Part shown: positions 28,061 to 39,610 of the stretch, piece by piece
Position numbering within the stretch: the stretch's first letter is position 1
How the letters are laid out: every line of letters begins with the position of its first letter
From: Novakomyces olei
Lineage: Eukaryota > Ascomycota > Novakomycetes > Novakomycetales > Novakomycetaceae
Assembly: GCA_016906335.1 (NCBI GenBank)
Contig: JADEYG010000003.1
Coordinates: forward strand, 806,001-870,000
Reading direction: 5' to 3'
DNA: 64,000 nt
Position numbers and translations under genes: made by a program
Notes under the pieces: model-generated
Told to the model about the DNA's origin: nothing
The model's input: the letters and a program-made list of their open reading frames with translations, nothing else
Databases searched by the model: none

Positions 28061-29048
28061 CTAATTATTCCGCTCTACATCCATGCTCTGGTCATTCTGC
28101 TCGTTTTGTGGAGAAGAATCCCCGTTTTGCTGTCCCTCGTCTCCGTTGGTTTCGCCTTCAGCTATCGTAGCTGATTGCTGCTGTTGTTGCTCTGTCCGTG
28201 CCCGTTCTTCTGCCTGTCTAATTAGAAAATGTAAATAAATTTTTTGAGAGCATACCTCACGCCGAGCACGTTCGTCCTCAAGACTCATACGAAGTGCCAT
28301 AGCCAGCTCGGGATCTAAACTAGCGTCCACACCAAAATCGTCGCCTCCAGATACACCTCCAGCCATCCCACCTTCTTCGCCAGCAACGATAGGCGTGGCC
28401 ACAAGTGAATCTGACAGCAGTTGAGGTCCCGGTGGGACAGAGACAATGTGACTATTATCTTGGCTGTTGATAGCGCTAATAAACTCTGTTAGCTTCTCCG
28501 TTTTATCGCTGCCCGGCTCCTGTTCACCGAGGCTGACAAAGTCAACAGCGACATTGTTCTTTTTCATTTTTCGAGCAAGTTTAACTAATTCAGAGCCTGG
28601 TTCCGGTACCGGTGAGGCTACAAAGGCAATAATACGCTGCCTCTGTAATTTGTTTTCCCTGTGTTTTAAAGCCAGCTGGGCTACTTGTAGCGCACTCGCC
28701 AGATGAGGATCACCTTCGACTTTGACATTATGCAGTGCGGAAAGCATATTACCAAAATCACGCGTCAGCGTTACTTCCACTTGCGGTCTGTTTGATTAGA
28801 CGAGTACAAACATGGAGAGCCCACCCTTTGCTGCCCATGGTCAAAAGGCCAATTGAGGATTCCGGATTCTCATTCGCTTTCTGGGAAAATATCAAATGCA
28901 CTGCGTCCCGCTGAGCATCGAACCGTGAGGGGATATAGTCTCCATTTCTTGCCCATTCGCTATTGTCGATTCTGTATAGTGTTAGATCTAGAATTGCTTT
29001 CTAGAATTTCTTTCAAGCTTACATTATCATCGTTGCCTCCAGCACCAT
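28061..29048 (-). CDS. RPN10: 26S proteasome ubiquitin receptor Rpn10
   Basis: Rpn10 sits between lid and base of the 19S particle and captures polyubiquitin. Exons are 29048-29023, 28971-28825, 28787-28256 and 28213-28061 (285 aa). The VWA domain opens with MVLEATMIIIDNSEWARNGD, built across the first splice, and continues through DYIPSRFDAQRDAV, SSIGLLTMGSKGPQVEVTLT (across the second splice) and IIAFVASPVPE. One UIM follows, DPELAMALRMSLEDERARRE near residue 220. The tail is Gln- and acidic-rich. Intron 3 (28255-28214) is 42 nt, in frame and without a stop, so its retention would only insert 14 residues just after the UIM. All joins conserve frame and family sequence. Confidence 0.96.
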
Positions 29049-29502
29049 ATTTACCGAACGGCCCACCGACGACGTGGACAAGACTCTATGCGTTTGTCTG
29101 TTGCCGTTGCTGTGCCTTTGTCAGTTCTTGTACGTTGCGTAATCGGCACACAATATGTAATAACGATTTTATTATTTGTATTGTTTTATTGTTGTATTAT
29201 TTGTATTATTTGTATTATTTGTATTATTTGTATTATTTGTATTATTTGTATTATTTGTATTATTTGTATTATTTGTATTATTATTATTTGTATTTTTTTC
29301 ATTTATTTTAGATTATTTTTCAATTCACTTTCCTCAATTCATTCCTATTATTCATTTAGTATATTTACTATTCCTCTAAAATTAACTACTGCGGATCCTA
29401 CAAACATACAGCCAGCGCAGGGCACCTAATCCCGTTTCTTAAATCCATTTAATTATAATACACATCATAGACACTGCAAGCATCTCGCAGCCTCGCTTAT
29501 AA
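29049..29502. repeat. RPN10 promoter region with (TATTATTTG)n minisatellite
   Basis: At about 29175-29290 about ten copies of a 9-bp unit, TATTATTTG, occur between the RPN10 start and the end of the next minus-strand gene. No gene is seen. Confidence 0.8.
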
Positions 29503-31099
29503 TCAACCGCTCTGAGACGTTTCCCACCGTAGCCACGTATCAAACTCGTCGCCCTGTCCAGTCACTCCTGCTGGCCCACCAACAGCCCGTACTTGAGCCA
29601 CAGATGGAACTTGAGCCTGGGTCCGAGCTGCCGCAGGTACTGAAGCTTCGTTGGCCGCATTAGTTGCGGCAGGTCGAGGCTCATGCGCTTGTGTATGGTC
29701 AACGGCAGCTGGCTGCACTGCCTCCACGACCCTACTATTCTTGTCCCCAGACGCTGCCGTGTCCTTTGGCCCTGCTCTTACCGATTTTTCCCGCTTAAAC
29801 AGTTTGTTAAAGAACCGTTTGCCCCTTGATCCTTGATCATCACGTGCAATATTCTTTTCCACTAACGATTGCTGCTGTATTGGCTGCTGTTGTCCTTGCT
29901 GCTCTTGATTCTCTTCCAATGGTTTTCGACGTATTTTTAAGCTTTTCTTCAAAGACGGGAACCTTTGGTGACGATCCGTTTGCTGTGCAGATGATCTGGC
30001 AGAGGCAGTGTTGCGACGGCTAACGAAATTGTTAAACATCTTGTGCTGCTGTCCTGGTTTATGAGCAATTGGCTCTGTCCTCTCGGGCCCCTGTTCTCGT
30101 GACTGTAAATCTGCTTTAGCCTGCCGTTCTGCTGTTTGCAATGAGACTATTGTCCGCATCCGCGCATCACTCTCTGCGGGCCTTTGTTCTCCTCCACTGT
30201 AGATTGAAGATAATTGGCTCTCCGCTCCGGGCTCAAAGGAGAAGCGTCGGTTGTCTGATACTGTGGAGGCCTCTGACCTTACTGATCCTGCTCGTGCGCG
30301 AGCAGGCTCTTGCTGCTGCTCGATTTGGCCCTGGCCCTGATCTTGTAGAGACAATTTTGTTGGATTGCCAGGTAAAAGCCCCTTGTTCTCCACGTCGCCT
30401 TTTGCTGGATGCAAAACGGCCTTTTCGTCTCCGTCTTTTTCTTCAGTTTCAGCAGTATTGCCATCGGCATATTCCTCAGCGGCTATAGAACCATTATCCA
30501 AGTCGGGCTCGTGGCTATTCGTACTCGTACTCGTATCCTCATTTACTTCCTCCTCCTCGTTTACTTCCTCCTCCTCGTTTACATCCTCCTCCTCGTTTAC
30601 ATCTTCCTCATTCACACTCTCAGACTCTGATTCGGATTCCTCTGAGCCCTGTATAAAAGCCTCGGCCGGTTCAATAGAGGCCGCCTGCCCACTTTTGCCA
30701 CTGTACAGCGAAGCTCTCTGAGCATCGTATGAGACATCAGCGGCCTGATCAAAATCCTTGTAAGGATCTGAAGCATCGTACCGGTACCTATGCTCGCGCA
30801 AATAGCTTGGCACATAGACTGGGCCATAAGTGCCTGATCTTTTCATGCCCGCCTCGTCCGGCGTTTGCTTTGATCTCTGGAACTGTGGCCGCTGCTGCCT
30901 TTTCTGCTGTTGCTATTGCAGTTAGAGCTTGACACTAACATTATCCATTTCTTACTCTCCTATAGTACTCTGTAGCAGTCAGTTTTTGCTGCCTCGAGCG
31001 AGGCGGCGCTACATGCGGGTTATTGCCGAGACTACGGCCGTAAGCAAAAGCCGCTGCTGCTGCTGCTGTCTGCGCTCCATTCGCTCCTGCTGCGTACAT
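29503..31099 (-). CDS. Unrecognised Gln/Glu-rich protein
   Basis: Two exons, 31099-30956 and 30912-29503, give about 517 aa; the 43-nt intron has a GTAAGA donor, CTAACTG branch and AATAG acceptor. I do not recognise the family. The front (RKMYAAGANGAQTAAAAAAF, FAYGRSLGNN) is Ala-rich and the region GTYGPVYVPSYLREHRYRYD looks conserved rather than random. Then come GluGluVal-type acidic repeats (NEEEEVNEEEEVNED near 30540-30610), basic stretches such as FVSRRNTASARSS and KSLKIRRKPLEENQEQQGQQ, and a tail DEFDTWLRWETSQSG. The 5' end is uncertain: the frame stays open to 31147 (SYNIKLALYQAARKM), so an upstream exon may exist. It could be a cortical or regulatory protein; no function is claimed. 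Confidence 0.65.
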
Positions 31100-31405
31100 T
31101 TTCCGCGCGGCCTGATAAAGAGCAAGTTTGATATTGTACGAATTCAATCAAGCGCCAGTCAGTCCAATGTCGAGTGGGCGCAGCGCATTTACTTGTGCAC
31201 TGCTGTCTCGGCTTCAAGCTTTCGCCTTTATTTGCCTTTTATTTATTATTTATTTATTTATTTTTCTTTTTTTTGGTGCTCCTCGACGCCGCGATTCGTC
31301 GGTCGACTGGTCATATGTCATTCTTTGCGTGTGTTTATACTATTATTTCCACCTTCCGCCTTTGGCGATCGCCAATTGTGGGTGTCGATTACATGATTGT
31401 TGTAT

Positions 31406-31447
<42 letters not shown>

Positions 31448-31918
31448 TCGGAATTAGGGTTAGGGTTTGTTTCCTGTGGAGCACTATCGACAAAAATTTG
31501 ATAAACAAGACTCTACGATCCAATTATTACTGCTTCAGCAATTTACAAAACGTTTGTCTACTCTGACGAGTCTTTTGCATTTGTATTACGCGCACGGTGC
31601 ACAATTAAAGTCATCAGCATTCATGTATGAACAATAAATAAAACAGGTAGCGCAAATGCGCGCTATATCTCGTACTCCTCCCTCTTTAATCTCCATTTTC
31701 TATCACTTTTCTGCGCAGCCTAAACGGTGCACTCTGTCTGCAAAACACTGTTTCGGAAAGGCCTCGGTCTGCAAGACTAAATACCGGAGGCTTTAAATTC
31801 GCATAGGCTTTAAATTCGCATAGGCTTTATACCCGCATAGGCTAAACTGCACGGTTTTAATTCAACAAAGATTAATGTATTTCCCTCGTAGCGCATACAG
31901 AGCAGAGCAGCAGTCACA
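31100..31918. other. Spacer with AAT array, telomere-like repeat and 17-bp triplication
   Basis: Contains an (AAT)n tract of about 38 bp at 31408-31446, a TTAGGGTTAGGGTTT piece at 31454-31468, and three tandem copies of a 17-bp unit, GGCTTTAAATTCGCATA, at about 31790-31845. It separates the 5' end of the unknown gene from the NOT1 stop. No gene is called. Confidence 0.6.
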
Positions 31919-34900
31919 TTAGCGCCGGCGCTGGTCTCTGATCATCATATGCTCCTGGATGGAATCAAAAACTTTACTAATCTGCCGGTTCTCAGCGAGG
32001 AAAGGTCTAGACCAAAACTTGCTGGCTGGATCACGCAGCAGCTCGTGGAAGGTCATTAAAAGCCCCCACGGGTGAGGGCGGTGAGGGATGAGTCGTTCCA
32101 GAACGACTCGGGTCAGCTGCTCCTGCACAACGAGCTCGTTTGGCCCAGCATTGTTCCAGATGGCAAGAAAGAGCTGCAAGAACCAGGCAGTGTGGGCGTT
32201 TGGGTACCGCAGGTGGTTGGCAATAGCGCTGAAGAGGTAGTACCTGCCCTCTGCGTCCATGGCACTGCTCAAGCTGAGGACCAGCCGTACTCCGGGCTGC
32301 CCGAGGTCGAGGGCAAACGCCTTACGGCCCTGTTCAACGTTTTCCTGTACCGTCTGTGCTCCGGCAAAGAAGACGACGGCATTTAGCAGCAGTACAGGAT
32401 AGCCTTGAGCAGTCTTGCGCTCTGCCAAGTACTGCCCTATCTGTGCAATATGAACCGACGGCTGGACGTTGGCATTGCCATTATTATTGATATTATTGCC
32501 ACTGACATTATTATTGCCATTATTATTGCCATTATTACTGCCATTATTACTGCCATTATTATTGCCATTATTACTGCCATTGCCATTGCCACTGACATTA
32601 TTACCATTATTACCATTATTGCCATTATTACTGACATTATAAGCCAAAGACCCCAGTTCTGCGAGAACGAGCGGCCGCAGTTTACCCATAACCTGTACGA
32701 AATCAAACTCGTACTCTGGCACATCGTTGCAGGCCTGCAAATCCTCAAAATGTGTCTGTTCGTGAAACGGATTGGCTGGTTCTTCAGCATCGGGAGAGGC
32801 AAGAGTGCTGAGGATTATATTGCGTACTTGAGTGCACTGCTGAGGCGTGGCACACACGAGCCGCATAAAGTTACGGCTCAGCAGTTCAGGTCCGTCGTGC
32901 GCCACTACAAGGCAGATGCGTACGAAGCCCTTGAGCATGAGCCGAGTGGCAATAAGCTCACGGGTCTCTGCCTGACGAAGAGTATGCCGTAGAAAATCGA
33001 GAGCCGCTACGAGCAGATCGAGCAGGCAGGCAGAACCTTCCCGTCCGCTTTGCAGGAGCGTTGGCATTAGAGCACGATGCGAAATGGCCGCTAGCCAGGC
33101 GAACGTAAAGGCTGGAAAGTGCAGAGGCTGAAGAGCCAGAAGGCTGCGGGCGATTGCCTGTGCAAAGGAGTGCCACTCTGCTGTGCCAAGGACAGACTCG
33201 AGACTCGATATTTCGAGCGTCAGTGAGGAGATGAACCTGTAGCACACGTGCTGATCAAAGTCAGCGCCCTGCCGCTCGTGCTCGCTGCCGATTACGAGCA
33301 CACAGAGAGACAGGCACTGCTCCAGCAGTGCCTGTCGTGCTGACACTGGATTCAAATTTGAATTTGTATTCAAATTTTGATTTGAATTTGAATTTGTATT
33401 CAAATTTTGATTTGAATTTGCATTCAAATTTGAATTTGTATTCAAATTTTGATTTGAATTTGAATTTGTATTCAAATTTTGATTTGAATTTGCATTCAAA
33501 TTTGTATTCAAATTTTGATTTGAATTTGCATTTAAATTTGCATTCAAATTCAAATTTGAAGCACTTTCTTGCGTATAGAGCACGACAGACTTGACAAGCT
33601 TGGCCAGAGCGTCAATGGGAACGTACCCCTGAGCGCTATCTGCTCCGGCCATCACGTATTTGCTCCACGAGTCGATACTAGCCTCAAAGGCGACGCGTAG
33701 AAACGTGTAAAACAGTGATCCATTGCCGCCGAGAATGCCTTGCGAGTGCAGTTGGAACACAAACGCGGCCACTGCTCGCTCGTCTCCGGAACAGTGCTGT
33801 ACTAACCGGATCCACTCGGAGAAGACGTAGCTCAGCTGCTCTTTCACTACCGCCTCGTCCGGCCGAGACGAGGGCGAAGCGTCTGAAAGCGCAGAGGCAG
33901 ACTGAGGCTGAGAGTGGAGCAGTGCAGACAGCTCATGTACACTCGCCTGCAGTTTGCCACTCGAAAAAGCAGTTTTATTCTCATTAGCTCCTTCTGTAGC
34001 TATTCCTATTCCTGCCGCCTCTTCAATGGCTCCAGCGACTCGGGAAAAGTCAGTGACAAAAGCGTCTGGCTGCCGGGAAAACACGGCGAGTCGGATAAGC
34101 TCAACGGCAAAAGGCACATACTCCCATTTGCCCTGAGCAACGGCCCTGGCCAGCTCTGTATCAAGGTCACCAGCACTGACTATACCCACCTTGATAAAGG
34201 CAGTGTATAGTGCAGCATCCAGCTTGCTAGCATCGTCTGTGCGCAGCAGGTACTGCGTCAGGAATACATCTGCCGCTGGAGAAATGGCCTTGAGCCGCTC
34301 GAGCACAGTCAAGCAGGTATCGAGGGCAAGAGACGATGTCCGCAAAAGGTAAAGCGTCTCTAAGGCCGCCTGAGCACAGTACACCATTACCTCTGCATCT
34401 GCTACCATTCTCGTGTCCGACAGCAGAGCTGCTACTGCCCTCAGCACTGCCTGTGCCTCATTATCTGCTGGAATCTCTCGCAGACTCGTGTACTTCGTCT
34501 CCAAAAGGCACCTGCCAAGATCCGCCATTGTAGATTTTGCCCTCTCCATAAACACTGCATTGACAGAAGAAGCATTAATAGTAGAATTGGCAGCATTAAC
34601 AGAAGCATTAACAGAATTATTAATAGTAGAATTAACGGCAGAATTAACGGCAGAATGGCCTAGACTCTGATCAGCACCAACGTCATTGGCCTGTCCACTG
34701 TCCGGGAAGGGAGCCGTGTCGGTGCCGCTCGGACCTAAAGGCCTCCGGCTTTCACTCTCTGTGGCAATAAAAGCAGAGCCAGAGCCATCGCCGACTCTTG
34801 TCTCGGCAATGCTCTTGTAAACTTGCAGCTGCTCAGGCAAAAGGCCCTGCGGATTGAGGCGCAAAAGCTCAGGCAGGTTGAAATCTACAAACCTCTGCTC

Positions 34901-37900
34901 GTCTACAAACGGCTGCCCTGGACGGGACTCGGCGTGCTTGCGTCTGGCAGAGTAAGCAGGTGCCAGAGCCTGGTCAACAGCGAAAACTGCTCTTTCACTC
35001 GCTGCCCTTTCAGCGACTGAGCAGGCGAGGAAGTGGTTGTCGTTCACCAACTCTTCCAGAGCCGTCATTGGCACTTGCGACTCCTCATAGCCGCTCTGTA
35101 TCAGCGGCAGCCGCAGATTGGACAGCATACTGAGCCGCAGAGGCTCCCGGCAGGTAATCAGGCCGAGATTGCCTGCGAGACTGCGGACAGTGGAGTGAGC
35201 GGCACTCTGCAATTTGGCCTCACTGCCCTCAGTAGCGAAATCTTTAAGCAGCAGCTCCCGTCCAGCAATACAGGCAATAGTGACCGCCCTCTCTGTCACG
35301 GGACCCACAATCTCCCGGATTGACTGGTAAATGGCATTCAGCACTATTCGGCGGAGGTTGGGCGGGTTCGATAACTGCAAAGCGGCACTCGGGCTCACGG
35401 CAATACTGCTGGCAGAGTCAAGCAGGAACTTTTGCACCAGTTTGTCGGCACTGTTCTCTGCATCCACGGCCGCCTGGTACTCGTCCGCTGTCGATAGCCG
35501 AGACATGTCCTGCTCAATACGGGACTCTTGTGCTTCCTCCATCCTCTTCTTTCTCGATCTCAGACCGTCCGAGGGCTCCATTGTATTGATGTCAAGCTGC
35601 AAGTTTTTGCATAGCACTTCAATCTCAAATTTGAGGTTCAGCTTCATGTCCGCCAAATGGTACAGCTCAACCAACAGGCCCAGGATGCCCATGAGCCAAG
35701 GGTTGGGCGGCTTAAAGGCCCTCGATTTCGCTGCCTGCTCTAGTACTTTGCAAACAAAGGGCAGCACTACAATGAGCCGATTCGAGTCATAGCCCTCTAC
35801 CAGGAGACCTTTAAAGTCAATGTTCTTGTGCTTGATTACACGGTCCCTTGCCAGGGTCACACTGCCCAGCCAGCTGCCAAGGTTCTTCAACAACGATCGC
35901 TCAACCGTCGACATTCGCGTCTTTTCAGAATTAAGTAGGGAAATGACACTGGCAATCGTCTCTCGGAGAACATGCTTCATCAAGTCCTGGTCGTCAATCC
36001 CGTCTAGAAATTTGATATAAAGCTCGTGGAAATTTGGTTCCCTGCAGGCACGTTTTGCCACCAAATAATTTGCAAACCAGTTGAAATAAGCAGCCACTAA
36101 ACAGCCCTTCACCTCTGTCAGCTTTGCCTCATAATTGGAGGAAGACAGGTTGTTGATGGCAAACAGGATCTTGTCCTGAACTGCCTCGTCCGGGTCAGCA
36201 TAGAACGCTGGCTGATGAGGCAGGGAATCAAGGTTCAGCGAGGTAAAGGGAAGTGTGGGGGGCTCTACAATCGTATTTGCTCTCGGCTCTTCCGCCGCTT
36301 TTGTTGGCGCAGACATAAGGATTGTCTTTATAGACTCCACTATATCCGGGTGAGTCAGGCCCAAGTAAGGGATCTCCAACACCTTCTGGCAGTATGTCGG
36401 ATGGTATACAAGACGCTGCTGAAACTGCACGAGAGCTTGAATACCAAACCTAAACATATTCGAGTCCGGAGGCTCACGCAGAGAATTGTATACAAAGTTA
36501 AGGGCGACTGATAATGGGACAGCAGAGAGCAGTCCGTACTGCACAAGACTGCCAAAGAGTACGGCCGTCACTGCTAGAGCGTTTAGTGGGTAATCAGGGA
36601 AAAACCTGTACTCGTCAAACAGACTGTGCAGGGTACAGGCAAAAACATCCAAGTCTCTTCTGCTGTCTGAGGCTTTTAGCTTCTGCAAATGCATCACGAC
36701 ATCAGTAATTGATATTTCGTGCTCATAAAGCCGCTGGTAGTTTGCCTCGATATCTTTTTCCACGTCAATAGGGAACCCGTTTGTCTCTGAGTTTTGCACT
36801 ACAAGCTCGTCCTTGCCAAAGCCCATGGCGAAGAGACGGGGGTAGACTTGCAAGCAGGCAATCTCCACTGACTTTAGATTTTCATCAAGACCATCAGACT
36901 CGGAGCAGTCTATCAAAGCTTGCAAAATCTCTTGCACAATATCCACCCTGAGCGAAGCAGAGAGAGGCGCGACGCCTCCTGAGGATTGAGCAGCTTCTGC
37001 AGAAGCTTTTGCTGAAAGAAACTCCAAGCAGGCAGCGTATGCTTCAGACTTTGTATCTGAATCCTCAGCGAGATAAGTGTCAAGCCAAGTTTTCACATCT
37101 GCGTACCCACGAACAGATGCGGCACTGATTATATTAAGAGCCATCTTGTGTGGCAGTGAATTATAAAGCGTTTCTAATATATCGATTTCCTTGCATATGG
37201 TAACGATATGGGAAACCGTCTTTGGCTCAGAGTTCATAATGTCTCTAAACGCGCCTTTCAGCGTGTCTGGCTGCATGTGCCAGAGACGGTAAAATGCCAA
37301 TAGGCCACTTTTATGGCCCTGGAAGAACATGCGCATGCACTGGGACACAATCGCTTCCTGAGCTTCGTTCCACGGAGGTCCTTGTTCAACTACGCCGAGA
37401 AAGATAAGCTCTGGTGTAGTTTTAAGGCTGTACTCCAAGAGCTCTGCGGTCTCTTCCCTTGCCGAGGAAGAGAGCAAATCCACACAAGCATCCACCAGTT
37501 CAAACGAGTTGAACAGATTCCCAAACAGTCCTACTGCAATTGCCACAATCTTCGAGGGCGCATCTTTAAAATACTCGGGTATAATGACGCGCTTTGTGCC
37601 AAGATGGTCTAGCGTCACCGCGCGCTGACTTGGACTCGCAATCTGACGAACCAGGGATATCTGCGATTGCGGATGAGCCCATTTCTTTAGGGCAAATTCC
37701 ATGGAAAAAGGTTGGTGGGACGCTTCAAAGCCGCTGAGCAACATGTTTATAAACACCTCAAACGCATTCGAGTCCTCAATAAAGAAATTTGGTTGGTCGA
37801 GTTTATACACAATCGATGACCAATCCAGTTTGTACATTGACGAAAGCACACGAGCAATCATCCCGCCATCCCACTTTTCCAGATCGAAATTAGTTACAAT

Positions 37901-38861
37901 ATAGATGATCAACTGTGCGATATCCATGTCCGTCGGCCAATAATCTGCTGGCAGATTATTGAGCAAGAGGCCCTTGAAATGATCCGCGGTATGGATATCC
38001 TTGGACATGGTGTTCTCCAAGATGGATACAAGCCTTGCGCCTTCTCCATTATGCACATGCTTGCTTTCAAGACCAAATTTTTGAAACACCAGGTCTTGGA
38101 AAACGGCACGGTCTGCTGCATTCAGCGCTTTACTCATAGTCGCCACTTCCTCCGAGTTGAGAAACACCTCGGGAATATTTTCAAAGAATGAGCCAACATT
38201 ATCAGAAATAATCGACTGTGCCTGTGTCGCCAACCGTGTATCGCTGCTATGCGTCAAAGACGAAGCTAAAACAACTTTTTGTGCGGGTTCTAGATTAAAG
38301 AAATCAAATAACGATTTCAAGTCAACCCCTTCATACGCCTCCGGGCCCGAACTGGCTGCAGCCTCTCCAAACGCAATAGCTCGAGAGGGTGCTGCAGAAA
38401 GACTACTGAGCTGCTCGCCAAGTAAGCGAACGAGCGAAGGAATCTCCGCCGCCGTTTGCCTCTCGAATATACGAGGAACAACGGTGGAGATAAGCCGTCT
38501 CAGAAAATGGATATATATATCGAGCCCGTTCTGCGAAATGAGCTAGAAACTTTTAGCTTGCTCTGACAAAAGAAAAAGAAAAAGAAAAAAAAAAAGACCA
38601 TAAAACGTCTGGCGCCAGTCTTAAACTTACCTGTTCTAACTGTTTAACTTTAGCGTCATACTGATCCTCTCGGATTGTCGATAGAATAAAATAGACCTGT
38701 GCCTTTATCACCTTTTCAACGCTTGCAGACTGCGGCTTAGAGCCGTCTGCTAATAAATTAGAAGGAACACCGCCTGCTGGCACGCTCGCAGGCGGACCGT
38801 GTCCGCCAGCTGGCGGCGAAGGTCCGCTCCGTGCAATCCCCGTACCAGACTCCTTGTTCAT
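31919..38861 (-). CDS. CDC39: CCR4-NOT scaffold Not1
   Basis: Not1 is the scaffold on which the Ccr4/Caf1 deadenylases and Not2-Not5 assemble; it acts in mRNA decay and transcription. Exons are 38861-38631 and 38542-31919 (2284 aa, in the usual range). Exon 1 ends STIREDQYDAKVKQLEQ and exon 2 continues LISQNGLDIYIHFLRRLI, a typical Not1 amino-terminal HEAT start. The centre (ISLVRQIASPSQRAVTLDHL and following) and the carboxyl Not1 superfamily region (HLRYPNAHTAWFLQLFLAIW, LTRVVLERLIPHRPHPWGLL) are well conserved. Three Asn-rich tandem-repeat insertions interrupt the carboxyl half at about 34550-34660, 33350-33560 and 32458-32640. The very long intron-free second exon contrasts with the many short exons of its neighbours. 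Confidence 0.96.
32458..32640. repeat. Asn/Gly-coding tandem repeat in NOT1
   Basis: Degenerate ATTATTGCC-type units (Asn-Gly-Asn and Asn-Gly-Ser on the coding strand) inserted just before the conserved carboxyl Not1 domain. Confidence 0.85.
33350..33560. repeat. Asn-rich coding minisatellite in NOT1
   Basis: Units of 18-30 bp built from ATTCAAATTTGAATTTG encode Asn-Leu-Asn-x repeats. AAATTT palindromes in every unit make the tract able to fold on itself. The reading frame is kept throughout. Confidence 0.9.
34550..34662. repeat. Ser/Asn/Val-coding repeat in NOT1
   Basis: Repeats of GAATTAACAGCA-like units encode SAVNSAVNST and related sequence. Confidence 0.75.
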
Positions 38862-39610
38862 GTGGCCCAGGAGGTCATTGTCAGGCGATTATTGTGCGGA
38901 CAAAAAAGGTCAGTGCAAAATTGCAGTATTCTCTATCAACTGTAATGAAAATATCGCAGACGATTACGCGTTCGCTTTTGCGCAATAAGCAAAAAGGCTC
39001 TGACGCGCTCAGCACCGCTGATCCAGTCTCTATATAATTGCAGCACTAATTTTTCCAATGCCTCGTCCTCACGGGCAGAAAACCCTGATTAAGTAAGGTG
39101 GAATAGGTGATGTGTAAAATTGGCTATTTTGAAACGAGAATACACTCGTTTGCTACTGTTGATGTACGCTGAAAGTTTGGAAATGATAGTGCTGTATAAA
39201 TCCTTGCTGTCACGTCCGACGTCTGCTTCGTGACGTTACCGTGGCAACGCAGAGTGCCGTCGTGGTCCTTTATTATAATATTGGAATAAAACAAATATTT
39301 ATACGTACATTTATCGCCACTATCGATTATCGCGGTATTTGTGAAATTAAAGTAACAACTTATTTATTATATGGCAGAATACATTGTTATTGTCGCGGTA
39401 TCGCAGGCAATAATACTTGGCTCGCCAAGTTGTAGTGCTATTATTATACACAAATAGGACGATCTATAATTATCTATATAATTGTATAAATCTATTTAAT
39501 TGTATAAATCTATTTAATTGTATAAATCTATTGTTTACAGGTAAACCGTTACACTGAAACAGCGGAGCGAGGCTTTTAAAAGGCAAAAGCTGTTCCATAA
39601 TCACCGTAAA
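38862..39610. promoter_or_regulatory. NOT1/F-BAR divergent spacer
   Basis: Holds the 5' region of NOT1 on the left and of the F-BAR gene on the right. The main recognisable site is an RFX-type X-box at 39235-39248, listed separately. Three copies of TTGTATAAATCTATT lie at 39482-39532. No gene is called. Confidence 0.55.
39235..39248. promoter_or_regulatory. RFX-type X-box
   Basis: GTTACC-GT-GGCAAC matches the RFX consensus (GTNRCC, short spacer, RGYAAC) on both half-sites. A TGACGTTA CRE-like sequence overlaps its left side. Fungal RFX factors (Crt1, Sak1) bind such sites; use here is inference. It lies 363 bp before the F-BAR gene and 374 bp before NOT1. Confidence 0.5.
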
